A stretch of 64,000 nucleotides of DNA from assembly GCF_014217625.1 (NCBI RefSeq), contig NZ_CP043641.1:1426001-1490000 (forward strand), written 5' to 3'. Below the pieces are notes generated by a model. The model made no database searches, was not told where the DNA came from, and saw only the letters and a list, made by a program, of their open reading frames with translations. This document shows positions 18,004 through 25,956 of this stretch, piece after piece. The stretch's first letter is position 1. Every line of letters starts with the position of its first letter. Source of the stretch: Leifsonia shinshuensis. Lineage in GTDB: Bacteria > Actinomycetota > Actinomycetes > Actinomycetales > Microbacteriaceae. The position numbers and the translations under genes are program-made.

Positions 18004-18474
18004 ATGCATGTGCGACTGCGCCCGGTGACCGCCGCGGACGCCGACGCCGCCTTCGAGATGATGCGCGACCGCGAGGCGGTGCGGTTGGCGGCGTTCACCG
18101 CCGCCGACCCCGACGACCGGGCCGACTTCGACGCTCGCTGGGCCCGCCACCTGAGCGACCCGGCGATCACGATGCGCGCGGTGGAGGCCGACGGCGGCTT
18201 CGCGGGGACCGTCGCGGCGTTCACGCTGGACGGAGACCGGGAGGTCACCTACTGGATCCGCCGCCCGCTGTGGGGCCACGGCATCGCCACGGCGGCGCTG
18301 CTCCTGCTCGTCGCGGCGGAGCCGGCGCGGCCGCTGCACGCGCGCGTCGCCGCGGCCAACATCGGATCGCAGCGGGTCCTGGCGCGGGCCGGGTTCGTGG
18401 AGACGGGCCGGGAGACGTCGTACGCGGCGGGCGCCGGGAGGCCGGTGGAGGAGCTGCTGCTGGAGCTGCGCTAG
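18004..18474 (+). CDS. GNAT family N-acetyltransferase (RimJ/RimL-like)
   Basis: A 156-aa acetyltransferase. It opens with MHVRLRPVTAADADAAFEMMRD, typical of the RimJ/RimL-like Acetyltransf_3 group. The acetyl-CoA-binding region is YWIRRPLWGHGIATAAL, and the C-terminal block NIGSQRVLARAGFVETGRE is diagnostic of that group. ATG 18004 lies 6 nt after a TAGCAT box and has no ribosome site. It converges on the ABC ATPase gene (12-nt gap). The acceptor is unknown. Confidence 0.9.
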   Translation: MHVRLRPVTAADADAAFEMMRDREAVRLAAFTAADPDDRADFDARWARHLSDPAITMRAVEADGGFAGTVAAFTLDGDREVTYWIRRPLWGHGIATAALLLLVAAEPARPLHARVAAANIGSQRVLARAGFVETGRETSYAAGAGRPVEELLLELR

Positions 18475-18486
18475 GCGGGACGCCGG

Positions 18487-19284
18487 TCAGCGCACCCGTT
18501 CGCCGCGGACCGCCCGCGCACTCCAGCGCCCGTCCTCGCGCTCCACCCGGATCGGGTGCTCGAACGCGGTGCTCACCGTCTCGGTCGTCACGGCCTCCGC
18601 GATCGGCCCGGAAGCGACGATGCGGCCGTGCGAGAGCAGCAGGGCGTGCGAGGTCGTCTCCGGCAGCTCCTCCAGGTGGTGCGTGACCAGCACGCTGGCG
18701 AGGTCGGGGACCGCGACCGAGAGCCCGTCGATCGTCTCGAGGAGCTGCTCGCGGGCGGCGACGTCCAGCCCGGTCGTGGGCTCGTCCAGCAGCAGGAGGT
18801 GCGGCTCGGACACGAGCGCCCGCGCGATGAGAGCGCGCCCGCGTTCGCCCTGCGACAGCGTGGGCCAGCGGGCGTCGCGACGGTCGTCGAGACCGATGGT
18901 CCGGATCAGCTCGCGGGCGCGGGCCGTCTCGTCGGCGGTGGGCTCCCAGCGCATCGGCGGTTCGAGCGTGCCGGTGATGCCGGTGAGGACGACCTCCGTC
19001 ACGGTGAGCGGCGAACGGACCGGATGCCGGGGATTCACGTGCCCGATGTGCCGCCGGAGCTCCTGCAGCTCGACCCGCCCGAGCCGGCGGCCGAGCACGT
19101 CGACGGTGCCGCTGGTGGGGAACGCGACGGCGCCGCAGAAGCCGAGCACGGTGCTCTTCCCCGCGCCGTTCGGGCCGAGCAGCGCCCAGTGCTCCCCCGC
19201 CCGCACACCGAACCCGATGTCCTCGAGGATGTGGCGCCCGTCACGCCGGAAGGTCACATCGCGCAGTTCGAGCACTGTCTCCAT
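18487..19284 (-). CDS. ABC transporter ATP-binding protein (ModF/YlmA-like)
   Basis: A 265-aa ABC ATPase. Walker A is GPNGAGKS (residues 37-44), the signature is LSQGE (143-147) and Walker B is LLLLDEPT (163-170), followed by the H-loop LVTHHLEELP. The spacing and the HVNPRHPVRSPLTVTEVVLTG stretch resemble the YlmA/ModF group, whose members often lack a dedicated permease. No permease or binding protein gene is adjacent here either, so its partner is unknown. The start is ATG 19284. A triple 18-nt repeat occupies the upstream DNA where its promoter should be. Confidence 0.88.
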   Translation of the reverse strand: METVLELRDVTFRRDGRHILEDIGFGVRAGEHWALLGPNGAGKSTVLGFCGAVAFPTSGTVDVLGRRLGRVELQELRRHIGHVNPRHPVRSPLTVTEVVLTGITGTLEPPMRWEPTADETARARELIRTIGLDDRRDARWPTLSQGERGRALIARALVSEPHLLLLDEPTTGLDVAAREQLLETIDGLSVAVPDLASVLVTHHLEELPETTSHALLLSHGRIVASGPIAEAVTTETVSTAFEHPIRVEREDGRWSARAVRGERVR

Positions 19285-19289
19285 CCCCC

Positions 19290-19343
19290 CATCCTGCCCT
19301 GTCCGCGCATCCTGCCCTGTCCGCGCATCCTGCCCTGTCCGCG
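19290..19343. repeat. Tandem repeat, three exact copies of 18 nt
   Basis: Three perfect head-to-tail copies of catcctgccctgtccgcg at 19290-19307, 19308-19325 and 19326-19343, beginning 6 nt upstream of the ABC ATPase start. Such arrays arise by slippage and could change promoter spacing or hold repeated binding sites. There are no spacers, so this is not a CRISPR array. Confidence 0.9.
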
Positions 19344-19457
19344 GTGCCGGCTACTGCCGCCGGCAGGCCTGGCCGATGATCACGGTTCGGTCTCATACGG
19401 CACATCGTCACCGGAAACGTAGCCAGCGCTCAGCATCCCTTCGTACGCTCCCCCGCT

Positions 19458-20243
19458 ATGGGGACCCAACCGCTCCGAGTCGGACCGCTCACCCGACGCA
19501 GACTGGTGCGCTGGGCGCGCCGGGATGCGGAGGCTGTGCGCGCGCGTGGGGCGGAGGCGAGCGTGCGCGGCGGTCCTGCCTTCGGCGATCCGGATGACGA
19601 CCCCCACAACAGCGATCGCGACTATGGTGGCGAGCCGACGCCGACCGTCGCAGCGCTCCAGGCGAGGGCGAACGCGTACGCCCACCGCGAGGAGCAGCGC
19701 TTCCTGGCCCGGTGCAGGCGGGACCTCGCGGAGCAGCACGAGGTGTCCCAGGCGCTGGCCGCCGACCTCGACGCCTACGACGAGCGGCTGGACGCCCTGA
19801 CCCCCGCCGACCGCGCCGCCGCGCGCATCGCGGAGGGCGAGGGGGTGGCGTTCGAGGAGGTGCGCCGCCTGCGCCGCCGCATCGCCGCCCGCAACGCGCG
19901 ATCGGAGCAGCTCGGCGCCCGGATCCACGCCCGCTTCACCGCAGCACGCCTGCGCGCCACCCGCCACTTCGACCGCTCGGACGAGAAGATCGCCGTCTAC
20001 TGGGGCGCCTACCTGAGGGCGTTGCCGCCGCGCCCCGTCCGCGTCCAGGCGCCGGCCCTGCGCCGCGCCGACTCGCTCGCCGGGCGGGAGACCTCCGTGG
20101 ACCGCTGGCATCCCGCGGGCGCGGTGCAGCCGTTCGCGGGCGGCCCGGCGACCGGCGGCCCGACGACCAACGGCCCGACACTGGCCGCCCCACCATCACC
20201 CACCACCCGACCAGCCACCGACCCGGGGAGCTTCGATGCGTAA
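19458..20243 (+). CDS. Hypothetical coiled-coil protein, first gene of unknown operon
   Basis: A 261-aa protein of no family I recognise. The N-terminus is basic (PLTRRRLVRWARRDAEAVRAR), a segment around residues 35-52 is acidic and Asp-rich, and a long charged helix-rich stretch (about residues 58-175) looks like a coiled coil (REEQRFLARCRRDLAEQHE). The C-terminal 60 residues are low-complexity Pro/Thr/Gly. No membrane segment or signal peptide is seen. TACGCT at 19444-19449 lies 8 nt before ATG 19458, with no ribosome site, suggesting a leaderless operon start. It overlaps the next gene by 8 nt. Confidence 0.8.
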   Translation: MGTQPLRVGPLTRRRLVRWARRDAEAVRARGAEASVRGGPAFGDPDDDPHNSDRDYGGEPTPTVAALQARANAYAHREEQRFLARCRRDLAEQHEVSQALAADLDAYDERLDALTPADRAAARIAEGEGVAFEEVRRLRRRIAARNARSEQLGARIHARFTAARLRATRHFDRSDEKIAVYWGAYLRALPPRPVRVQAPALRRADSLAGRETSVDRWHPAGAVQPFAGGPATGGPTTNGPTLAAPPSPTTRPATDPGSFDA

Positions 20244-20589
20244 ACGTGACCGGTTCACCGACTACCGGATCCCATCCACCGCCGGGCTCCGGCGACGCCT
20301 GCTCTGGCGGTTGCGCCGGATGCGCGGCGCCGTGGACGTCGAGACGCTCGAGGTGTTCGAGCACGAGCTCGCCGCGTTCGAGCGGGCGGGCGTCGCGGAT
20401 TTGGAGCGGCAGCGCACCCGCAACGTCTCCGACTGCTCCGCCCGGCTGGCCGAGGCGCAGTCCCGGGTCGAACTGATCCGGCACGCGCTGGAGCGCACGG
20501 AGGCCGACATCCGCCGCGCCGAGCAGGACGCCGCCCGCCTCGACGACAAGCTCGCCGGCGGCGACCCCGAGCTGCACAGTTACGCGTAG
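20236..20589 (+). CDS. Hypothetical small coiled-coil protein
   Basis: A 117-aa, highly charged protein. The N-terminal 30 residues are strongly basic (GLRRRLLWRLRRMRG), followed by heptad-like helices with alternating Arg and Glu (SRVELIRHALERTEADIRRAEQDAARLDDKL). It resembles the coiled-coil part of the preceding gene product and may pair with it. The start ATG 20236 has GGGGAGC upstream and overlaps the previous stop by 8 nt. The stop overlaps the AGGAGG ribosome site of the next gene. The function is unknown. Confidence 0.8.
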   Translation: MRKRDRFTDYRIPSTAGLRRRLLWRLRRMRGAVDVETLEVFEHELAAFERAGVADLERQRTRNVSDCSARLAEAQSRVELIRHALERTEADIRRAEQDAARLDDKLAGGDPELHSYA

Positions 20590-20598
20590 GAGGACCGC

Positions 20599-21660
20599 AT
20601 GCCAAGAGACATCGTCACCAAGCCCCCGCGGGTCCGCCCCACCGTCGGCCATCTGTCGCCGGCCGCGCACGTGCTGGTCTACGTGCTGCTGCTTGCGATG
20701 CTCGCCGTCGACTACCTCCTGCTCGCGCAGGCGCTGACCCTGCTGCTGCGGAACGACAGCCAGTACGGCTCGATCGGCCTGCAGATGTATGTGATCACGC
20801 TCGGGATCTCGCTCGCGGTGGTCTCGCTGCCCCACGTGGCCGCGATCCTGCTGCGACGTGTCCAGGCGCGCGTGATGTCCCGCGGCTGGATCGTGGTCTC
20901 GGTCGCCCTCCTCCTGGTCTGGGCCGCACTGCTGGCCGCGATCACCGTCGCCCGGATCAAGGCGGGGATGGACGCGGCGAGCTCCGGCGGCCTCACCGGC
21001 CTGGTCGGCGCCGGGACGACTGCCGCTCCCGGCTTCTCGTGGACCGCGCCGGACACGTTGATGGCGTTCCTGATGCTCGGGGTGCTGGCTACCTCCGGGA
21101 CGATCAGTTTCGTCGTCGCGTGGCTGACGACCCGGCCGCTGCTGACCGCCGCCGAGAAGGCGCACGCCCACGTCGCGAAGCTCCGCACCCACCGCGACCG
21201 GCTGCTCGCCGAGGCGGTGAAGGCCCAGGAGGCCGCCCGCCACGCGGCGCAGCTCGACGCGCACGACGCTGTGCGCTACACGGGCGCGCGCGTCACGTTC
21301 CACTCCCGGGTGGACGTCATCCGCGCCCGCCTCTCCACCAGCCTCGCGCAGCACGCGCGCGACCCGGAGAGCACGAGCCAGCTCATCCGCGAACTCCGCG
21401 CCCGCCGGGTGGTGGAGGCCGCGGAGCCCGCGCCGGCTGTGCCGATGATGCCGGGGGTCGCCGCGGTGGAGGGTGCCGTCGCACTGGAGGGCGCCGTTCC
21501 GGTGGAGGGTGCCGTCGCGATGGAGGGCGCCATTCCGGTGGACCGTTCTGCGACGACGAGTCCGGCCGCGACGACGACGGGGCCGGTGTACCGCGAGTCG
21601 GCCGAGGCCTCGGAGGCGACGACCGTGTGGCCGTCGTCGACGACGGAGTTCGACCGATGA
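20599..21660 (+). CDS. Membrane protein with coiled coil and repeat tail, function unknown
   Basis: A 353-aa protein with four probable membrane spans in its first half (LVYVLLLAMLAVDYLLLAQAL; MYVITLGISLAVVSLPHVAAI; WIVVSVALLLVWAALLAAITV; TLMAFLMLGVLATSGTISFVV). A charged helical region of about 100 residues follows (AEKAHAHVAKLRTHRDRLLAEAVKAQ, quoted in part). A short hexapeptide repeat is at residues 290-313, and the tail is Ser/Thr-rich. The helices could contact the two upstream coiled-coil proteins. The start follows AGGAGG. The stop overlaps the next start as ATGA, so translation is coupled to the OmpA-like lipoprotein. Confidence 0.85.
   Translation: MPRDIVTKPPRVRPTVGHLSPAAHVLVYVLLLAMLAVDYLLLAQALTLLLRNDSQYGSIGLQMYVITLGISLAVVSLPHVAAILLRRVQARVMSRGWIVVSVALLLVWAALLAAITVARIKAGMDAASSGGLTGLVGAGTTAAPGFSWTAPDTLMAFLMLGVLATSGTISFVVAWLTTRPLLTAAEKAHAHVAKLRTHRDRLLAEAVKAQEAARHAAQLDAHDAVRYTGARVTFHSRVDVIRARLSTSLAQHARDPESTSQLIRELRARRVVEAAEPAPAVPMMPGVAAVEGAVALEGAVPVEGAVAMEGAIPVDRSATTSPAATTTGPVYRESAEASEATTVWPSSTTEFDR
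21466..21537 (+). repeat. In-frame tandem repeat, four 18-nt units
   Basis: Four consecutive 18-nt units encode VEGAVA, LEGAVP, VEGAVA and MEGAIP (residues 290-313 of the membrane protein). Units 1 and 3 and units 2 and 4 are most alike, suggesting duplication of a 36-nt block. Copy number may vary between strains. Confidence 0.85.
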
Positions 21661-22892
21661 CGGCCAGCCGGAACGGTGGCGGTCCGACGCTGCGGAGACG
21701 CTCGTCCTTCGCACGTCCGCTGCGTTCGCTCGTCGCGCTCGCCGGAGTCCTCGCCCTGGGCGCCGGACTCACGGCGTGCACGTCTGCGACCGCCGCCGGG
21801 CAAGCCTGCGACCAATCGAACAAGCGGAACCTCGGGGTGGTCGCGGGGAGCACCGCCAATGCGCCCGCCGTCGCCGTGCCCGCGAGCGCGACCGAGCAGC
21901 TCAAGACGGCCGGCGCCACCAACGGCAGCGTGACCGTCGTGATCCCCTCCGGAACGCCGCAGACCATGGGAACCACGTCGCTCGGCTCGAGCGCGCAGGA
22001 CGCGATCGTCTGCCAGAACGACCAGCGCACCAAGCTCACTCAGATCGGCACGTACCTGGCGGGCCTCAAGGCCGCGACACCCGAGGTGGACTTCCTCGGC
22101 GCGATCGGCCAGGCCGCCCGCGACCTCGGCGCACATCCGCTCGGTGTGCTGGTCATCGGCAACGGCCTTCAGACCGCCGACCCGCTGAACTTCGCCGGAA
22201 GCGGCCTGCTCTATGCCGACCCGGCTCAGGTCGTCTCCGACCTCCGCTCACGGAACCTCCTTCCCACCGATCTCACGGGCGTGACCGTCTACTGGTCGGG
22301 CATGGGCGACACCGCCGGAGCACAGCAGCCGCTCACCGTGCCCGCACGCAGCAACCTCTCCGCCATCTGGTCCGCCGTCATCACGGCCGCCGGCGGGACC
22401 CTGTCGCTGCTCCCCGAGCCCGCCTCCGGCGCCGCCGCGACCGGCCTCCCTGCTGTGACGCCCGTTCCCGTGGAGGCGGTCGCGACCAAGACCGACTGGT
22501 CGCACCCGGTGGTCATCCGCAACAGTGACCTCCACTTCGTCAAAGACACCGCAACGTTCTCCGACCCCGCTGCCGCGCAGCAGCTCCTCTCGACCATCGC
22601 ACCGTCGATCGAGCAGAGCGGCAGCGTGATCACGATCACCGGCACCGCCTCGAAGGACCAGGCCACGAACAACACCGCCGACACGGCGCTGTCGTTGCGG
22701 CGAGCGAACGCCGTGAAAGCGGCCCTCGTCTCGCTCGGGGTACCGGAGGCCGAGCTCGCGACAGCCGGCGTCGGCTTCCAATGGTGCGGCTGGAGAAGCG
22801 AGACCGACACCTCCGGCTCCTACTCCGACGCTCTCGCCGAACAGAACCGCTCGGTGATCCTCACCTCCCCCGGCGTCTCGCTCTGCGGCTGA
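21657..22892 (+). CDS. OmpA-domain lipoprotein
   Basis: A 411-aa predicted lipoprotein, anchored outside the membrane. The signal sequence ends in lipobox LTAC (Cys41). The middle part (about residues 60-270) is of unknown fold. The C-terminal OmpA-like domain starts near DLHFVKDTATFSDPAAAQQLL and contains VITITGTASKD and ALSLRRANAVKAALVSLGV; the conserved Arg that contacts peptidoglycan is kept. Finding an OmpA domain in an organism without an outer membrane suggests attachment of a cytoplasmic-membrane complex to the cell wall. The start ATG 21657 overlaps the previous stop as ATGA. It is the last gene of the four-gene operon. Confidence 0.88.
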   Translation: MTASRNGGGPTLRRRSSFARPLRSLVALAGVLALGAGLTACTSATAAGQACDQSNKRNLGVVAGSTANAPAVAVPASATEQLKTAGATNGSVTVVIPSGTPQTMGTTSLGSSAQDAIVCQNDQRTKLTQIGTYLAGLKAATPEVDFLGAIGQAARDLGAHPLGVLVIGNGLQTADPLNFAGSGLLYADPAQVVSDLRSRNLLPTDLTGVTVYWSGMGDTAGAQQPLTVPARSNLSAIWSAVITAAGGTLSLLPEPASGAAATGLPAVTPVPVEAVATKTDWSHPVVIRNSDLHFVKDTATFSDPAAAQQLLSTIAPSIEQSGSVITITGTASKDQATNNTADTALSLRRANAVKAALVSLGVPEAELATAGVGFQWCGWRSETDTSGSYSDALAEQNRSVILTSPGVSLCG

Positions 22893-22974
22893 GCGGCCCG
22901 CTCTCGGTTCCCCCCACCGCTTCCCGAGGCCACGCCGCGAACGCTGCTGGCACGCGCGTGGCGACGAGGCCTTC

Positions 22975-23766
22975 TCAGGTGTTCGGAGTCGGAGCCGGCG
23001 TGGACATCCCGCCCTGCTTCGAGGCCCCCAGGTGCACGATGCGCGTAGCCGTGACCGAGTCCCCGCTGCGCGTTCCGAGCACCCCGACCCGATCACCGAC
23101 CGCGAAGGATGACTCGGTGGCCGGCTTCTTCGCCGTGCCGAACGCGGTGGCCGAACCGACGTTCACGGTGATCGGGGTGCCTGCCGCCGACTGGATCGTC
23201 CAGGTGCCGCCCGACATGGCCGTCACCGTTCCGACGGTGCCATGCGAGTGCTTCTGCTTGGCGGCGCTCGCGCCCTTCTTCGCGTGCACCGCGGTGTTCA
23301 TCGCTGCGGGTGCGGCGGAGCCTCCCCCGGCGACGGCTGCGGAGACTCCCCATGCCGTCCCGCCCGCGACCACGACGATCGCCAGCGCTGCGGCCGCGAT
23401 GGAGAGCCCCACCGCGTGCCGACGCAGGAAGGACGAACGCGGCTGGTCGTCGCCCTTCATAGAGTCCGTGACGGCCATGCCCGCCCCGGACGCGGGCGCA
23501 GCCCCCGCCCCGTATGCAGCCCCTGACCCGAGCGCGGCTCCTGCCCCCGGCGCGGCTCCCGCCCCCGAGTCCACGTGCGCCAACGGCACCGTGTCTCCCG
23601 CAGCGCCATCGCGCCCCTCCGCACCGTGCCCTTCCACCCACCAGGGCAGCGGCTCGGTCGGAAGCTCGCGACCCTCGCCGGGCCCGCTCACGACCCCGTT
23701 CGCGGCATTCTCCGTGTCGTTCGCCGCCTCAGCTGCGGAGTCGTTCTCGTTGTCATCCCTGTTCAT
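22975..23766 (-). CDS. DUF5666-type membrane-anchored protein
   Basis: A 263-aa protein with a long acidic and Gly/Ala-rich cytoplasmic N-terminus (repeats like GAGAAPGAGAALGSGAAYG), one membrane span (HAVGLSIAAAALAIVVVAGG) and an external C-terminal domain. The C-terminal part, HGTVGTVTAMSGGTWTIQSA to AVGDRVGVLGTRSGDSVTAT (quoted as ends), matches the small beta-barrel DUF5666 pattern. It lies 35 nt downstream of the sensor kinase gene, so it is probably co-transcribed with the two-component system and may be its target or its accessory sensor. The function is not established. Confidence 0.85.
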   Translation of the reverse strand: MNRDDNENDSAAEAANDTENAANGVVSGPGEGRELPTEPLPWWVEGHGAEGRDGAAGDTVPLAHVDSGAGAAPGAGAALGSGAAYGAGAAPASGAGMAVTDSMKGDDQPRSSFLRRHAVGLSIAAAALAIVVVAGGTAWGVSAAVAGGGSAAPAAMNTAVHAKKGASAAKQKHSHGTVGTVTAMSGGTWTIQSAAGTPITVNVGSATAFGTAKKPATESSFAVGDRVGVLGTRSGDSVTATRIVHLGASKQGGMSTPAPTPNT

Positions 23767-23801
23767 GTCTCAACCGTGACAGGTGCAGATCAGGGCGACA
23801 C

Positions 23802-25154
23802 TCACGGAATGTCAGAGGAAGGTAAAGACACCCGGAATTCGGTGCCGCCCGCCTCGACGGCGGACACGTTGATCGCCCCGCCGAGGCGGCCCACCAGCGC
23901 CTTCGCGATCGAGAGGCCGAGGCCGGTCCCGACCGGTCGCGCGCCGCGATAGCGCGAATGAAGCGCGCCGCGGTCGAACGCGACCGCGGTGTCCTCCGCG
24001 CTGAGCCCCGGGCCGCTGTCGCGGACGCCGATCTCGATGACCCGCTGCGGTGAGAGGCCTCCCGTGACGACGATCTCCGTACCGGCCGGCGCGACCCGCA
24101 GGGCGTTCTCGACGAGCCCGTCCAGGACCTGTCTCAGCCGCATCTCGTCGGTGTGAACCGGTATCGGGTCGTCCGGCAGCTCCGCGCGGAGCGCCACGTC
24201 GGCTCCGCCGGCCGCCCCCGCCCAGGCCCGCACGACGTCGCCGACCGTCTCGCGGGCGTCGAAATGCTGTTTCGTGATCGTGAACTCTTCCGCCTCCAGG
24301 CGCGCGAGTTCCAGAAGATCGTCGAGGAACCTGCGCAGCCGTTCCGACTCCGCCGAGAGCGTGCGGCCGGCCTCCGCCACATCGCCGGGCGGGATGACGC
24401 CGTCCGCCAATGCCTCGGCATACCCGCGGATCGCCGTGAGTGGGGTGCGGATCTCGTGCGAGACGGACAGCAGGAACTCGCGCTGACGGTCCTCGCTGGT
24501 CGCGAGGGCCGTGTCGAGAGTGCGCAGCGCCTGGGCGATGTCGTCGATCTCGGCGACCGACTGTGGCTCGATCTTCACGTCGCGCCAGCCGCCCGCGAGA
24601 GCCCGCGCGACGTCTGCCAGCCGGCGGAGCGGGCGGGCGAGCAGGCGCGCGAGCAGCACGCCGGCCGCCGTGGCGACCGCGAGTCCGATCGCGAGGGCGA
24701 GCAGGATCCCGCGCAGCAGATCGGCGTCGCCGGCGGCGATGTCGGCCACCTTGCGGACGCCCACGATCCCGCCGCCGTTCGGGCCGGGTATGCCGACGAG
24801 CACCGCATCCTTGCCGTTCAGCGTCGTGTTCGCCGAGACCTGCTTGCCGTCCTGGAGCTTTCTCACCACCTCGGGGCTCACGGAGCCGCGCGCCGCACCG
24901 GTGACAGTGCCGTCGGGCGAGACGACCGCGAACCGGTCCCCGACCACTCCCACCCGGCCCTCGGCCGCCCGTCCGGACGCGACCAGCGCCGCGGCCTGGG
25001 CCTTGAGCTGGTTGCGCGCTTGGTTCTGCTCCACGGTCTGCACCACCTGGACCGCTACGAGCGCCGTCACCAGCACGGCGATGAGTGCGACCGCGAACGT
25101 CACCAGGACGAACCGCGCGCTCAGCGACCCGAGCGGGCGTCGACGTCGCGCCAC
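23802..25154 (-). CDS. Sensor histidine kinase (HAMP, HisKA, HATPase)
   Basis: A 450-aa membrane histidine kinase. Span 1 (about residues 14-40) and span 2 (about 148-172) flank an extracytoplasmic sensor region of about 105 residues. A HAMP domain follows (LARPLRRLADVARALAGG). The H-box FLLSVSHEIRTPLTAIRGYA has phospho-acceptor His233. The N-box LVENAL, G1 box DSGPGL and G2 box GTGLGLSI complete the ATPase. The start GTG 25154 lies 5 nt after the stop of the response regulator gene. The sensed signal is unknown; the architecture resembles the BaeS/MprB group. Confidence 0.92.
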   Translation of the reverse strand: MARRRRPLGSLSARFVLVTFAVALIAVLVTALVAVQVVQTVEQNQARNQLKAQAAALVASGRAAEGRVGVVGDRFAVVSPDGTVTGAARGSVSPEVVRKLQDGKQVSANTTLNGKDAVLVGIPGPNGGGIVGVRKVADIAAGDADLLRGILLALAIGLAVATAAGVLLARLLARPLRRLADVARALAGGWRDVKIEPQSVAEIDDIAQALRTLDTALATSEDRQREFLLSVSHEIRTPLTAIRGYAEALADGVIPPGDVAEAGRTLSAESERLRRFLDDLLELARLEAEEFTITKQHFDARETVGDVVRAWAGAAGGADVALRAELPDDPIPVHTDEMRLRQVLDGLVENALRVAPAGTEIVVTGGLSPQRVIEIGVRDSGPGLSAEDTAVAFDRGALHSRYRGARPVGTGLGLSIAKALVGRLGGAINVSAVEAGGTEFRVSLPSSDIP

Positions 25155-25159
25155 GCCGC

Positions 25160-25846
25160 TCAGCTCTCGTCCCCGACGCTGTAGCCGACCCCGCGGACGG
25201 TACGGACGATGCCAGCGGCGTCGCCGAGCTTGACGCGCAGCTGCGCGATGTGGACGTCGACCGTGCGGCTGCTGCTGTAGTTCGCGACCCCCCACACCGA
25301 CGACAGGAGCTGTTCCCGGGTGAACACCCGGCCCGGCTGGCTCATGAGATGGTCGAGCAGGTCGAACTCGGTCGCCGTCAGCTCCACTCTGCCCGCCGCG
25401 GTCTCCACCCGCCGCCGCGCGCCGTCGATGTGCACTCCTCCCACCGAACGGGAGGGCGCCGCGGTGGATCCGGCCGCGCGGCGCACCATCCCTTTGACGC
25501 GTGCGACGAGTTCGCGCGGTGAGAACGGTTTGGTGAGATAGTCGTCCGCTCCCAGTTCGAGGCCGACCACGCGATCCACCTCGTCGTCGCGCGCGGTGAC
25601 GAAGATGACGGGCGTCCAGTCGCCCCGCCCTCGGAGGGCGCGGCAGACCTCGATGCCGTCGAGCCCCGGGAGGCCCACGTCGAGCACGATGGCCGCCGGC
25701 CGCAGCCGCTCGACCGCGGCGAGGGCGTCCCGGCCATTGGCCTCGACGTGCACCCCGAACCCTGCGCCGGAGAGGTACAGCCTCTCCAGCTCGACGATGG
25801 AGGCCTCGTCCTCCACGACGAGCACCAGCCCTCTCTCCTCACTCAT
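25160..25846 (-). CDS. OmpR/PhoB family response regulator
   Basis: A 228-aa two-component regulator. The receiver domain has VVEDEAS at the start, phospho-acceptor Asp56 in AIVLDVGLPGLDG, and FVTARDDE and YLTKPFSPRELVARV for the conserved Thr and Lys. The C-terminal winged-helix DNA-binding domain (about residues 130-228) includes VELTATEFDLLDHLMSQPG and VDVHIAQLRVKLGD. ATG 25846 is chosen because MSEERGLVLVVEDE is the normal N-terminus; an upstream in-frame ATG 25879 would add 11 residues. It is the first gene of the regulator-kinase-DUF5666 operon. A likely binding site is at 25896-25917. Confidence 0.93.
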   Translation of the reverse strand: MSEERGLVLVVEDEASIVELERLYLSGAGFGVHVEANGRDALAAVERLRPAAIVLDVGLPGLDGIEVCRALRGRGDWTPVIFVTARDDEVDRVVGLELGADDYLTKPFSPRELVARVKGMVRRAAGSTAAPSRSVGGVHIDGARRRVETAAGRVELTATEFDLLDHLMSQPGRVFTREQLLSSVWGVANYSSSRTVDVHIAQLRVKLGDAAGIVRTVRGVGYSVGDES

Positions 25847-25895
25847 CTGACCATCTTCGCTGGTCGGGAGACCACCCACAGCCGTTTCGCCGCAC

Positions 25896-25917
25896 CCTTA
25901 CCGTTTCCTTACATTCC
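25896..25917. promoter_or_regulatory. 11-bp direct repeat, possible response regulator box
   Basis: Two adjacent 11-bp units, ccttaccgttt and ccttacattcc, give CCTTAC at an 11-bp period in the divergent gap between the regulator gene and the DUF1996 gene. OmpR/PhoB-type regulators bind direct repeats with this period. Assignment to the adjacent regulator is inference. Confidence 0.4.
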
Positions 25918-25956
25918 GTTCTCATCGTTCGAACACGTCCGGCGTTGACTCTCTCC

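Noticed and set aside
19290..19343. CRISPR-like array
   Set aside because: Units are 18 nt and directly adjacent, with no spacers and no cas genes nearby.
19412..19447. ECF-type promoter (GGAAAC ... CGTA) before the unknown operon
   Set aside because: Spacing between the two boxes is 23 nt, too long; the TACGCT box near ATG 19458 fits better.
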